A stretch of DNA of 64,000 nucleotides from CAYZJR01 sp964503045. GTDB lineage: Bacteria > Cyanobacteriota > Vampirovibrionia > Obscuribacterales > Obscuribacteraceae. The stretch lies in NCBI GenBank assembly GCA_964503045.1, contig CAZCZI010000002.1, positions 121,476 to 185,475 of the forward strand. Direction: 5' to 3'. Under the pieces are notes generated by a model. It was not told where the DNA came from, did no database searches, and was given only the letters and a program-made list of their open reading frames with translations. Position 1 is the stretch's first letter. Each line of letters opens with the position of its first letter. The translations under genes were made by a program, and so were the position numbers. This document shows positions 1 through 8,509 of this stretch, piece after piece.

Positions 1-751
1 CGATAATCACACAGGCGATTAAAAAGACACGCAAAAATATGTTTGATTTTGGGCGCCAGAAAAACAGCAAGTAGGCAAACAAAATCGGGATGAACATCAT
101 CCACCACTCCGGGTTGAGCGCATTCAAGATGAGCGCCACCACCGGGCTGATGAGTACGAGAATGTCGCAGACTGTTGCGCCTGCCCAATATGAAACGCCG
201 AGGAAGACGGCGCCGAAGGTTAGTGAGGTTCCTAAGTCGGGCTGCTTGAAGACAAGCACGGCGGGTGCAAGCATCAATAGAATGATTTTGAAAACATCGA
301 AAAATGATTTGACGGGATGGCTTTTACACCAAGCCGCCAGGGTGAAGATGACGACGAGTTTTGCCACTTCCGATGGTTGGAGTGTCAATGGACCGAGCGC
401 CAACCAACGTTGCGCCCCCTGAGCTGAGTGTCCTTTAACCATGACTGCGACCAGCAATGCCAGGTTGGCAAGATACATAGCTGGAACCATCCATTTGTTA
501 ATCCACAACTTGTAGGGCACGCGGCTGAAGATCAAAAGCAAGCCCAGTCCCACAATCAGGAAGTCGCGCTGCTTTTCGAAGTAGGCCATCGTGTGCTCGG
601 AGCACGAGAGCACGGTGAGACCGACATAAACCAGAAAACCGGTGGCGCCCAAAAGCCAGAAGTCCACACCGGCGAGCAGGCGAACTAGCCCCTGCACGAT
701 GAAGTTACTGGAGTAACGCGGAACCGCGGTATTCACTTTAGTAGCCAGCAT
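1..751 (-). CDS. rodA: RodA/FtsW-type SEDS peptidoglycan polymerase (3' end outside window)
   Basis: The reading frame opens with ATG at 751 and runs leftward out of the window, so about 250 N-terminal residues are present. SEDS proteins are polytopic membrane glycosyltransferases that polymerise lipid II, RodA for elongation and FtsW for division. Visible signatures are several hydrophobic helices, the stretch GAQRWLALGPLTLQPSE and the motif KQPDLGTSL. The wording KQPDLGTSL is closer to RodA than to FtsW, and the min operon next door fits a cell-shape and division locus. The SEDS family is clear; RodA rather than FtsW is an inference. A cluster of CGATATCG palindromes lies upstream, where its promoter should be. 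Confidence 0.85.
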   Translation of the reverse strand, partial: MLATKVNTAVPRYSSNFIVQGLVRLLAGVDFWLLGATGFLVYVGLTVLSCSEHTMAYFEKQRDFLIVGLGLLLIFSRVPYKLWINKWMVPAMYLANLALLVAVMVKGHSAQGAQRWLALGPLTLQPSEVAKLVVIFTLAAWCKSHPVKSFFDVFKIILLMLAPAVLVFKQPDLGTSLTFGAVFLGVSYWAGATVCDILVLISPVVALILNALNPEWWMMFIPILFAYLLFFWRPKSNIFLRVFLIACVII

Positions 752-860
752 TTGCTATCGACAAATACCATAGAACCATAAACCACCATATTGTTGCAGA
801 TTCCGGCTCTTGGCGGCTGTTGAAGCGGACTTAATAAACGCTCAGGCGCTGTCAGCCGCC

Positions 861-968
861 GAACCGATATCGCTTCGGTATCGAGGGACGAACCGATATC
901 GTTTTGGGATTGAGGGACGAACCGATATCGTTTTGGGATCTCCTGGTCGAAGTGACGAACCGATATCG
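861..968. repeat. CGATATCG palindrome cluster 1, four copies, partly in 29-bp tandem units
   Basis: The octamer CGATATCG occurs at 865, 894, 923 and 961. The first three lie in tandem units 29 bp apart that start GAACCGATATCG and share a GAGGGAC-like end; the next unit is stretched to 38 bp. The array lies between the rodA start and the end of minE. Similar clusters occur at 5727-5795 and 18240-18279. Function unknown. Confidence 0.9.
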
Positions 969-985
969 GCTCAACCTAAAACTAA

Positions 986-1013
986 CCGGTCTGAGCCATA
1001 ACACTCAGACCGG
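986..1013 (-). terminator. Inverted repeat, probable terminator of the min operon
   Basis: Perfect 10-bp arms CCGGTCTGAG and CTCAGACCGG flank an 8-nt loop. Read on the minus strand, the direction of minE, the hairpin is followed by a T-rich stretch (TTAGTTTTAGG). It lies about 120 bp beyond the minE stop. Confidence 0.5.
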
Positions 1014-1096
1014 CGTGTTTCCCAAAACCGGGGTTACCGATTGATTTGATGAGCAGCTCGGGACTCCATTAAACAGAGCTGCTCAACAGCTATAGA

Positions 1097-1119
1097 GGCC
1101 GCCCGCTGATGAGGCGGCC
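1097..1119 (-). terminator. GC-rich hairpin directly downstream of minE
   Basis: Arms GGCCGCC and GGCGGCC flank a 9-nt loop, starting 15 bp after the minE stop codon. No strong T-tract follows on the minus strand, so it may stabilise the 3' end or be a weak terminator ahead of the hairpin at 986-1013. Confidence 0.4.
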
Positions 1120-1133
1120 CGAAACTTATGTGA

Positions 1134-1394
1134 TTAGCACTTAGAACGCAGCAACGGGAAGTTGGCGATCAGTGCAGCTTTTCGCTCGAATTGCTGCAAG
1201 TCGAACCTTGTTGTGTCCTTGTCCAATTCGAAGTATCTGGAGACTACGGCTACCAGTTCTTCTTCTAGACTTTCCAAGCGGCCCGCGGGCAGCTCCAACC
1301 GATCATGAACGAGCATGTTTTTCATGCGGTCTCGGGCTGTGCCTCGGGCTGTTCCTTCTTCTTTGATTCGGATAAACCAATCCATGATTTGCAT
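1134..1394 (-). CDS. minE: Cell division topological specificity factor MinE
   Basis: This 86-residue protein has the usual MinE length and layout. A short amphipathic N-terminus (MDWFIRIKEE) precedes ARDRMKNMLVHDR, matching the contact helix that binds MinD, followed by the C-terminal topological domain (EELVAVVSRYFELD...FDLQQFERKAAL). MinE stimulates the MinD ATPase and drives Min oscillation so that MinCD is cleared from midcell. The ATG at 1394 has an excellent ribosome site (GGAGG, 8 nt spacing), so the ATG four codons later is less likely. It is the last gene of minC-minD-minE, 17 bp after minD. Confidence 0.93.
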   Translation of the reverse strand: MQIMDWFIRIKEEGTARGTARDRMKNMLVHDRLELPAGRLESLEEELVAVVSRYFELDKDTTRFDLQQFERKAALIANFPLLRSKC

Positions 1395-1411
1395 TTCTTA
1401 GTTCCTCCGCC

Positions 1412-2230
1412 TTATACGCGAACCGCTGATGGGTTGAAGAATCCAACCAGCTTGCTCATCCAAGTCTGGCTCTTCACGTCGAGATCCATAAACGGCACGT
1501 CTTCTCCGCGCAGGCGTCGAGCAATATTGCGGAATGCAAGACCAGATCTTGTGTTGTCTGTTCCTGATACCGGCTCGCCCTTGTTTGTGGAGATGATGAT
1601 GTCCTCATCTTCGGGAACTACACCAAGCAGTTTCACCGAGAGAATTTCGAGAACGTCGTCAACGCTCATCATGTCGCTGGTTTTCACCATGTTGGGGCGA
1701 ATGCGATTGATGACCAGTCTATATTGTTGAATCTCGTCTTTGCGTGCTTCCAAAAGTCCAATGATGCGATCGGCGTCGCGAACGGCGGACATCTCGGGCG
1801 TGCAAATCACAACCGCTTCTTCGGCGCCCGCGACTGCGTTTTGGAAACCAGTCTCGATGCCGGCTGGGCTGTCGACGATGACGAAATCAAAGTTCTGCTT
1901 GAGCTCTTCGCACAGCTTCTTCATTTGATCGGAGTTAACCGCAGATTTGTCGCGGGTTTGAGCGGCAGGAAGAAGGCTTAGGTTGGGCATCTTCTTGTCT
2001 TTTACGAGTGCCTGCCTGAGTTTGCAACGCTCTTCGACGACGTCGACGAGGTTGTATACAACTCTGTTTTCCAGCCCCATCAAAATGTCGAGGTTGCGCA
2101 AGCCTATGTCCATGTCCACGAGCGCCACACTGACACCCGTGTTGGCCAGTGCCACTCCGATGTTCGCTGAAGCCGTGGTTTTCCCGACTCCGCCTTTGCC
2201 TGAGGTTACTACAATAACTCGACCGCTCAT
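1412..2230 (-). CDS. minD: Septum site-determining ATPase MinD
   Basis: A 272-residue ParA/MinD-family ATPase with the deviant Walker A motif GKGGVGKT at residues 11-18 and the MinD-typical segments VDMDIGLRNLD and VIVDSPAGIE. The C-terminus (SKLVGFFNPSAVRV) fits a short amphipathic membrane-targeting helix. MinD binds membrane in its ATP form, recruits MinC to block FtsZ assembly at the poles and is released by MinE. It is the middle gene of the operon, with minC 55 bp upstream. Confidence 0.97.
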   Translation of the reverse strand: MSGRVIVVTSGKGGVGKTTASANIGVALANTGVSVALVDMDIGLRNLDILMGLENRVVYNLVDVVEERCKLRQALVKDKKMPNLSLLPAAQTRDKSAVNSDQMKKLCEELKQNFDFVIVDSPAGIETGFQNAVAGAEEAVVICTPEMSAVRDADRIIGLLEARKDEIQQYRLVINRIRPNMVKTSDMMSVDDVLEILSVKLLGVVPEDEDIIISTNKGEPVSGTDNTRSGLAFRNIARRLRGEDVPFMDLDVKSQTWMSKLVGFFNPSAVRV

Positions 2231-2285
2231 TCTGTTTACCCGTAAAAGGAATTTGTGTTGTTGAACTGTTTTGTGGACAAAGAAC

Positions 2286-3194
2286 TTATGTATCTGATGT
2301 ATGCCTGCTCACCCGAATTTTGCCATCGACGATTTTGGCTACCTCGGGTCCAGTGGAGGAGGTAAAGTGGACCCGAGGACGATCGGGTGAACGAGCAATT
2401 GCGTTGGCAATGCGAATTTGCACCGGTTGGAGATTGAGTGCGCGAATTTCTGAATGGACGTTGCCGCCGATTCCGGCATGCGCGATACCGCGGAGGCTGC
2501 CCCATACCGTGATATCGCCTTCTGCAAGAATTTCAGCGCCCGGGTTGACATCGCCTACGACGACGAGGTGACCCGAGTGGCTTACAACTTGTCCCGAGCG
2601 CAATGTTTGTCTCAGGTAGAGCACCGCCGGTAATATCGGCGCGGGAGCAGCGCTCTTCGCTTTGGCATTTGCTTCCGAAGAATCTTCGTCATCTTCTTCA
2701 TCGGCATCGCCATCAGCATCAACGTCGACTGCAGCAGCATCGGCTTTGCTGGTCGGTTCGATCACGTCTGTTTCGTAGACGAGATCAGTTGCAGCTTCTG
2801 AGGCGGCAGGCGCCTTTTTGTCAGCTGTGCCGTCTTCTTTCTCGAGCACGTGCTCGGGTCCGATTGTCACAGGCAGTTTCGGCAAGGTCATCGGTTTGCC
2901 CTTTCCGATCTTTATGTTGTGTTCCTTCAAAGCAGCTCGTGTTTTGGAGGACTCAGCAAAGACAGACTCAGGAACAATACCGACGCCCTTTGCAAGGGCA
3001 AGAATCTGAGCGACTTGCACAGAGGTCAGCTCTAGGCTGCCGAGGTGCAAGGCAACGGATACACCCTTCCAGAATTGGCTTGAAACCTGCAGCGTAGAGC
3101 TGAGGTGTCCAAGCGCTTCTTGGAGGTTGGCGCATCCGCCGACATCGATCAAGACTCCTTGATCGGGTTGACTAATAATAGCGATTTTAGACAT
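2286..3194 (-). CDS. minC: Septum formation inhibitor MinC
   Basis: A 302-residue protein whose C-terminal third (about residues 195-290) matches the MinC beta-helix domain: YLRQTLRSGQ, GHLVVVGDVNPGAEILAEGD and VWGSLRGIAHAG, the glycine-rich turns that dimerise and bind MinD. The N-terminal part (residues 1-115) corresponds to the FtsZ-inhibiting domain. Between them lies an acidic Ala/Asp/Glu-rich linker (about 125-190), longer than in E. coli MinC. It is the first gene of minC-minD-minE. The ATG at 3194 has only a weak ribosome site. Confidence 0.93.
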   Translation of the reverse strand: MSKIAIISQPDQGVLIDVGGCANLQEALGHLSSTLQVSSQFWKGVSVALHLGSLELTSVQVAQILALAKGVGIVPESVFAESSKTRAALKEHNIKIGKGKPMTLPKLPVTIGPEHVLEKEDGTADKKAPAASEAATDLVYETDVIEPTSKADAAAVDVDADGDADEEDDEDSSEANAKAKSAAPAPILPAVLYLRQTLRSGQVVSHSGHLVVVGDVNPGAEILAEGDITVWGSLRGIAHAGIGGNVHSEIRALNLQPVQIRIANAIARSPDRPRVHFTSSTGPEVAKIVDGKIRVSRHTSDT

Positions 3195-3472
3195 GCGTTA
3201 ATTTCAGTGCTTCGAGGCAGAGGGTGGGGGCTTGTATGTGCGACCAACTTATGTAAAGATTCGCCGCTGACAAAATCCTATTGTCTGGAAAACCGCACGT
3301 CAAGCCAATCTAGATAGTGACCACATATACAATTGACCCTATATTTGATGACATAAGAGTAAGGTATTGGCCGGTTCAGTGCCCATGCTGTATTGCGAAA
3401 AGATGAGAGTATTTAGAGGAACGGTCTGCCTATATGCAGAACCTATCGAAGCTATAGGGAGTTGTGAGCGTA

Positions 3473-4948
3473 ATGGCATCTGGTGAATTTAAAAGAGCTC
3501 TAGGGCTGGTAGATGCCACGGCGGTTGTCGTCGGATCGATGATCGGATCCGGCATCTTTATAGTGTCAGCCGAAACGTCAAGGCACCTCGGTTCGCCAGG
3601 CTGGATGCTTGTCAGCTGGGGGTTGTCGGCGGTCATGACAGTGGTTGCCGCTGTCTGCTACAGCGAGTTGGCATCGATGTATCCACACGCTGGTGGGCAG
3701 TATGTGTTTTTGCGGCAGGCCTATGGACGCCTTGCCGGATTCCTATATGGATGGACTTTGTTTGCCGTGATTCAAACAGGAACCATCGCAGCAGTCGGCG
3801 TTGCCTTCGCCAAGTTTTTAGGTGTTTTTGTGCCGGCAGTGTCCAATAAAAACATATTGATGCAAGCTGGACCATGGACGTTGCCGGTACTCGGTGAATT
3901 CTCGTGGAAGTTCACGACACTACAAGTGGTGGCGATGGTCGTAATTTCAATATTGACTGCGATCAATTGTGGTGGCATTCGAATGGCAAAACTTATTCAA
4001 ACCACCTTTACCGTCACCAAAGCATCTGCACTATTCCTTCTCATAATTCTAGGTGTAGCGGCGTTCGACAAACACAATGGAATTGCAGCGGGGAACTTTT
4101 CAAATCTTTGGGAACAGCCGCATAGTTTGGAAGGAATGTCCTTGGTGGGAATGGGTCTTTTGGCGGCTCTGTCGATTTCTTTGGTTGGACCATTGTTCGC
4201 CAGCGATGCCTGGAACAACGTCACCTTCACCGGCGAGGAGGTGAAAGACGCAGAAAAGGTACTGCCGCGGAGTTTAGCGCTTGGAACGTTCATAACTTGC
4301 CTACTATATATGTTGACCAACGTGGTCTATTTGTTGTTACTGCCTATGCATGGCGCGAAAACCGGCGACAGCGTGCTTGCGCGTGGCATTCAGTTTGCCG
4401 CCGAAGATAGAGTCGGCACAGCCGCTGCTCAAATCATCTTTGGACCCGTGGGCGAACAGATCATGGCAGTAGCGATCATGATTTCAACCTTCGGAGCACT
4501 CAACGGTCTGATTCTTGCAGGACCGCGCGCCTATTACGCGATGGCCAAGGACGGACTGTTTTTTAAAAAAGCTGGGATTTTGAACGTTAACACCAACGTA
4601 CCTACGTTCGGATTGGTGGTTCAGGCGATATGGTCTTGCATACTCGCCACATCGGGCACGTACGGGAACCTTCTCGAATTCGTCATCTTCAACGCGTTGG
4701 CGTTCTATGTCTTGACTGTTGCCTCGCTTTTTGTGCTGCGCAAGCGCGAACCCAATGCGGCGCGACCATTCAAGGTTCCGCTGTTTCCATTTTTGCCGGC
4801 CCTGTACGTTGTAACCGCAGTCATCATTATGATCGGCGTTATTATTTCGTCGCCGTGGTATAGCGGATTTGGTCTTCTGATTACCTTGTCCGGGGTGCCT
4901 GCGTATCTGATCTGGAATAGCAAGAACAAACAGGTGGAAAGTGAGTGA
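3473..4948 (+). CDS. APC-superfamily amino acid permease
   Basis: A 491-residue polytopic membrane protein with about 12 hydrophobic segments. The N-terminal signature DATAVVVGSMIGSGIF contains the helix-break glycine motif GSMIGSGIF that forms the substrate site in the LAT/APC transporter group, followed by YSELASMYPHAGGQYVFLRQAYG. Such proteins take up or exchange amino acids. I chose the ATG at 3473, which has GGGAG 11 nt upstream, over the GTG at 3464, which is too close to that ribosome site. Its end overlaps the next gene by 8 bp, so the two are probably co-translated. The substrate cannot be read from the sequence. Confidence 0.9.
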   Translation: MASGEFKRALGLVDATAVVVGSMIGSGIFIVSAETSRHLGSPGWMLVSWGLSAVMTVVAAVCYSELASMYPHAGGQYVFLRQAYGRLAGFLYGWTLFAVIQTGTIAAVGVAFAKFLGVFVPAVSNKNILMQAGPWTLPVLGEFSWKFTTLQVVAMVVISILTAINCGGIRMAKLIQTTFTVTKASALFLLIILGVAAFDKHNGIAAGNFSNLWEQPHSLEGMSLVGMGLLAALSISLVGPLFASDAWNNVTFTGEEVKDAEKVLPRSLALGTFITCLLYMLTNVVYLLLLPMHGAKTGDSVLARGIQFAAEDRVGTAAAQIIFGPVGEQIMAVAIMISTFGALNGLILAGPRAYYAMAKDGLFFKKAGILNVNTNVPTFGLVVQAIWSCILATSGTYGNLLEFVIFNALAFYVLTVASLFVLRKREPNAARPFKVPLFPFLPALYVVTAVIIMIGVIISSPWYSGFGLLITLSGVPAYLIWNSKNKQVESE

Positions 4949-5705
4949 TTTGAAAGGACTTACCGCGTTAGTAACCGGAGGTGGTTCGGGCATTGGTTAT
5001 GCCACAGCGAAGTTGTTTCTTCAGTGTGGCGCCAACGTCATGATAATTGGACGCGACCCATCAAAACTCAAGAAAGCGGTGGCCGATCTTGGAGCGCCGG
5101 AGTCGCAGCTTCGATACTCGTCTGGTGATGTATCGTCGGAAGGATACGCCAACAAGTTAGTGCGCGACACCACATCGGCATTCGGCGGGCTCGACATCGT
5201 CATAAACAATGCCGGTGTATTCCGCATGGGCAATCTGTTTGAGATGAGTGAAGAAGACTTCGATTACAACATCGATGTGAATTTGAAGGGCACATGGTTT
5301 ATGTGCAAGTTTGCTGCACGTAACATGAAAGAAAAGGGCGGCTCGATTGTGAATGTCTCGTCTTTTCTGGCGTTGCGTGGGTTCCCGAAGTTTCCTTCAA
5401 GTGCGTATGCTGCGTCAAAGGGCGGCATTCTTTCGTTGTCGCGCGCACTTGCGGTAGAACTTGCGCCGTACAAAATTCGCGTCAACACAGTTGTCCCTGC
5501 TGTGATCAACACGCCGATGTTAGAATCCATCATGGGCCATGAAAAGGTACCGCGCATGTTGGAGAATGCGAAGAAGCTTCATCCTCTGGGTCGCGCTGGC
5601 GAACCCGAAGATGTGGCGCGCGCGATCTTCTTTCTCGCGAATCCAGCAAACGAGTGGATTACAGGCGCTGAAATTGCCGTCGACGGCGGTCGTAGCGCCA
5701 GTTAG
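4941..5705 (+). CDS. Short-chain dehydrogenase/reductase (classical SDR)
   Basis: A 254-residue classical SDR. The NAD(P)-binding glycine motif TGGGSGIG is at residues 12-19, NNAG at 89-92, the catalytic Ser near 140 and the YxxxK pair at Tyr156/Lys160. The C-terminus EIAVDGGRS is typical. Such enzymes oxidise or reduce an alcohol/ketone pair. The start is GTG at 4941, inside the end of the permease, with AGGTGG just upstream. Overlap with a permease suggests a shared substrate pathway, but the substrate is unknown. Sequence style resembles FabG-like and glucose-dehydrogenase-like members. Confidence 0.92.
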   Translation: MSDLKGLTALVTGGGSGIGYATAKLFLQCGANVMIIGRDPSKLKKAVADLGAPESQLRYSSGDVSSEGYANKLVRDTTSAFGGLDIVINNAGVFRMGNLFEMSEEDFDYNIDVNLKGTWFMCKFAARNMKEKGGSIVNVSSFLALRGFPKFPSSAYAASKGGILSLSRALAVELAPYKIRVNTVVPAVINTPMLESIMGHEKVPRMLENAKKLHPLGRAGEPEDVARAIFFLANPANEWITGAEIAVDGGRSAS

Positions 5706-5726
5706 TCCTCCATCTCGGTTCGCCGC

Positions 5727-5795
5727 CGATATCGGTTGATGTCGCAGCGATATCGGTTGAGTAGAAACGATATCGACCGAGCTTAACCGATATCG
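5727..5795. repeat. CGATATCG palindrome cluster 2, four copies at 20-21 bp intervals
   Basis: CGATATCG occurs at 5727, 5748, 5768 and 5788, almost exactly two helical turns apart. Flanking bases vary but often extend the palindrome to CCGATATCGG. A degenerate copy (CATATCG) follows near 5817. The cluster lies between two convergent genes. Confidence 0.92.
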
Positions 5796-5976
5796 GCGGC
5801 GATTCGTCGGGGGCGCATATCGACAAAACGGAGGTAACTTGCGTGATGACTTTGGAGCCAAATCGCAAAATCGAAGTCCTGCCGAAGAGAGAGGTCTTGG
5901 GCAGGAGATATGTGTCAAATATGAGGTGGTGGATGTGTACTCCACTCAATCTTGTTTTGGCTTAAAACCTTGAGGA

Positions 5977-7098
5977 CTACGCCGGGAGTACTTTCACCGT
6001 AGCTGGTGTCACGAAGTACCGTATTTCATGGCGGGAAACATGTCTAGATTTTGAAAAAATGCCAACTAGATCACCCAAATTTCTGAATGCGACACCAACA
6101 AGACTCCAAAACAAGGCTAGGTACATCTGTAGATTCTTTCTGCTTATGCCATGAAACACGTGCTTCACAAAATTGAAAAATTTCTGCAGCTTCTCTTCAT
6201 CGATTTTGAAAAACTTAGAGAGTCCAATTGCGTCTTGGTGTTTAGAATCTTTCTTGTAGTACCCTGCGCCAACTTCAATGATCAGAGATTCTGATTTCAT
6301 CATTACTATGGCGGCGGCAAGTTCACCCGCACGCGCGTTCAGAAGATCACAGAGTTCGTCAAAGTGGATAGTGTTCGAATCTGACAGACTTTTGTAGATT
6401 GAAGCCTGAAGCTCATTCTGAAATATCGGCCTTTCAGTTTCTACTTTTTCGTTTTCAGTACTTTCGGACTTTTCGCTCCCTGTGCACTTTTCGCTCCCTG
6501 TGCACTTTTCGCTCCCTTTGGACTTTTCGTTCCCTTTGGATTCTTCGCGACCTCGAGCAGCTGTTTCTTGATCCACCAACTCTTGTTCGACAATCGGGTG
6601 CTCCCTCGCCGGAGTTTCGCTGCTGCGCTTGCCTATGACCTTGCTGAAGTCGCCGGAATACATAGTCACGGCTTCTTCCATTGCCATTTCTAAGATGATT
6701 ACATCAATCCTCTTTTGGATCTCGTAAGCGGTCGATTGAGCAATACCGACGAGTTGGCTGAACCTGTTTGAGCTGATTCCAATTTGTTCTGATCTTAACC
6801 ACAGCGCTGCGAGATAGGCGCGTGGTTTTCTCATTTTTGCAAAGAAGGTTCCCTTAAACAGGTTTGTGAGTTGTCCGCACTGTGCGCACTTCGAGTTTGG
6901 TGAACCCGCCTCTCTGATCTTTTCTACGCTTCCACAGCCCACACATTGTCTTTTGTCAAACCTTCCGAGAATGATAATTCCTTCAATACATGCTTCTTTT
7001 GTAGGATAGCTTTGCTGAAATTCTGACCAGCGCTTGTGCAGTTCTTCGACGGTTATGGTCAGACCGCGAGGGATTTCATTCGTTTTTTTCGCAGACAT
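5977..7098 (-). CDS. Transposase-derived zinc-ribbon/winged-helix protein, probably domesticated
   Basis: With the ATG at 7098 (AGAGG nine nt upstream; the longer frame needs TTG at 7128) the protein has 373 residues. Residues 40-135 resemble the N-terminus of IS1595/ISXO2 transposases: a zinc ribbon with Cys52-Cys55 and Cys71-Cys74, then GTFFAKMRKPRAYLAALWL and a helix-turn-helix (SQLVGIAQSTAYEIQKRI). The expected DDE catalytic core is absent. In its place are a charged linker with tandem GSEKCT units (about 188-210) and a DprA-type winged helix (about 230-282). The end (FHGISRKNLQMYLALFW) resembles the tail of the same transposase family. No terminal inverted repeats are visible. A LexA-like box lies 56 bp upstream. 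Likely a DNA-binding protein. Confidence 0.72.
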   Translation of the reverse strand: MSAKKTNEIPRGLTITVEELHKRWSEFQQSYPTKEACIEGIIILGRFDKRQCVGCGSVEKIREAGSPNSKCAQCGQLTNLFKGTFFAKMRKPRAYLAALWLRSEQIGISSNRFSQLVGIAQSTAYEIQKRIDVIILEMAMEEAVTMYSGDFSKVIGKRSSETPAREHPIVEQELVDQETAARGREESKGNEKSKGSEKCTGSEKCTGSEKSESTENEKVETERPIFQNELQASIYKSLSDSNTIHFDELCDLLNARAGELAAAIVMMKSESLIIEVGAGYYKKDSKHQDAIGLSKFFKIDEEKLQKFFNFVKHVFHGISRKNLQMYLALFWSLVGVAFRNLGDLVGIFSKSRHVSRHEIRYFVTPATVKVLPA

Positions 7099-7153
7099 TG
7101 GGGGAGACCTCTGAGGGGTGTCTCTCAATTAAAAATCCGATTTTCCAAATTGC

Positions 7154-7171
7154 ACTGTGTAAATCCACAGT
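7154..7171 (-). promoter_or_regulatory. LexA-like dyad CTGT-N8-ACAG upstream of the zinc-ribbon/winged-helix gene
   Basis: On the minus strand the site reads ACTGTGGATTTACACAGT, with perfect 6-bp arms ACTGTG/CACAGT and the CTGT-N8-ACAG spacing of the E. coli LexA box. The same 18 bp are found at 14056-14073 upstream of the helicase gene. It lies 56 bp before the ATG at 7098. No lexA gene is in the window. Confidence 0.6.
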
Positions 7172-7270
7172 CTTTTGTTTTTTCCAAAGTTTTTTGAAAA
7201 TTGCACCACGTATCGTCGTGAAAAATTTCCCGACGTAGAAAAGCATGGCAGTGTCTATTTGATATTTAGA

Positions 7271-8221
7271 TCACTTTAGTGTCGAAAACAACGAGCGAAT
7301 CAAGCTCTCAGCAGCAGTGTGCGGATCTACTTCGCGGTCGACGACCTGAGACAACACGCTCTTCACTTCCTGCGAGTTTTTCAGTGAATTGCGCAGGTTC
7401 TCGCGCGCCATCTCGGCGACAATCTCTGATAGTTCCGCCTGAACTTTAGACTTTCGTCTTTCTTGAAGAAGTCCAGATGAATTGAGGTAGTCGCGATGCT
7501 TTTGCACCGATTTCCAAACTTCATCAATTCCGTCACCGGTCTCTGCCACTGCAACGATAACGGGAGATCGCCATTCAGTTTTGGTGCTGGAGAGTTCGAG
7601 ACTGGCTGTGATTTCGCTGGCAGATTTGTTGGCGCCAGGAAGGTCGCCTTTATTGACGACAAAAATGTCGCCGATTTCCATAATACCGGATTTGATGGCT
7701 TGGATATCATCGCCGGAGCCCGGCATAAGCACAAGAATGGTTGTGTCGGCGGTTTGCGCAATTGCCAGTTCTGATTGGCCGACTCCCACGGTTTCGATGA
7801 TTACGATGTCGTAGCCGAAGGCTTCCAACATGCGCACGGCATCGTATGTCGCCATGGCTACACCACCTGCATGACCGCGGTTGGCCATCGATCGAATGAA
7901 TACATCTTTGTCTAATGTATGCGATTGCATGCGAATGCGATCGCCGAGAATGGCACCGCCTGTGAAAGGACTTGATGGGTCGACTGCAAGAACTGCGACT
8001 TTGAGATTTGCTTTGCGGATTTCGGTGATCAGCGCGTCGACGAGTGTGGATTTGCCAACGCCCGGCGAGCCGGTGACACCGATCAGGTGAGCGCGACCGG
8101 AGTGCTCGTATAACGACTTCACGAGCTCAGTCGCTTGGGGACCGCCATCTTCAACCAAGCTGATTGCTCTGGCTAGAGCTCTTCTGTTTCCAGCCAGCAA
8201 CTCTCTTGAAATGTCAGCCAC
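7271..8221 (-). CDS. meaB: MeaB/ArgK-type P-loop GTPase, methylmalonyl-CoA mutase chaperone
   Basis: A G3E-family GTPase of about 316 residues. The P-loop GSPGVGKS is at residues 51-58, followed by AVDPSSPFTGGAILGDRIRM, ETVGVGQSE and the base-recognition motif NKGD, all typical of MeaB. Such proteins protect and reactivate adenosylcobalamin-dependent methylmalonyl-CoA mutase. I place the start at GTG 8221, which has GGGAG five nt upstream and matches the usual MeaB N-terminus; the frame extends to TTG 8260. The mutase itself is not in this window. Confidence 0.92.
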   Translation of the reverse strand: MADISRELLAGNRRALARAISLVEDGGPQATELVKSLYEHSGRAHLIGVTGSPGVGKSTLVDALITEIRKANLKVAVLAVDPSSPFTGGAILGDRIRMQSHTLDKDVFIRSMANRGHAGGVAMATYDAVRMLEAFGYDIVIIETVGVGQSELAIAQTADTTILVLMPGSGDDIQAIKSGIMEIGDIFVVNKGDLPGANKSASEITASLELSSTKTEWRSPVIVAVAETGDGIDEVWKSVQKHRDYLNSSGLLQERRKSKVQAELSEIVAEMARENLRNSLKNSQEVKSVLSQVVDREVDPHTAAESLIRSLFSTLK

Positions 8222-8509
8222 TGTGTCTCCCAATTTGCTATATGAGCCATTCTTTAACAACGACGAGTGATCACATCACATATACGCGTATATCCATATA
8301 ACGCTGGTGATAGCGTTGGGTGATTGCGACCAGCATATTCTAGCAAGCCACGAAGCGTAGTTATCAGATCTATGCGCGCTCGCGTGAAGCCGCATGAATT
8401 GGTATTCTTGGCGATTTCTGGATTTGTTGGTGGTGCGCAGGGAACATCGCCTAAAGTCTTTCAGTCATAATCCATATTGATTGACCCGGCAACCTTTGAG
8501 GATATGCTT
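8222..8509. other. Intergenic region between divergent meaB and a secreted protein gene
   Basis: No gene is seen. A short perfect inverted repeat, AACGCT-GGTGAT-AGCGTT, lies at 8300-8317 and could be an operator. The region must contain promoters for both flanking genes, but no strong -35/-10 pair stands out. Confidence 0.45.

Larger units (their letters stand above)
752..1133. other. Intergenic region between rodA and minE
   Basis: No convincing gene is seen here. The region holds the CGATATCG cluster (861-968), an inverted repeat (986-1013), a second pair of arms around 1050-1075 (GAGCAGCTC/GAGCTGCTC) and a GC-rich hairpin (1097-1119) directly after minE. The rodA promoter must lie between the repeats and 751, but I see no clear -35/-10 pair. 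Confidence 0.6.

Noticed and set aside
90..688. Plus-strand frames at the left edge
   Set aside because: They are antisense to the RodA-type gene, whose conserved SEDS motifs are on the minus strand.
861..956. Regular 29-bp repeats looked like a small CRISPR array
   Set aside because: Repeats are contiguous, without unique spacers, and no cas gene is nearby. They are tandem units around CGATATCG.
5977..7098. An intact insertion sequence
   Set aside because: No DDE core and no flanking inverted or target-site repeats are visible; interpreted as domesticated.
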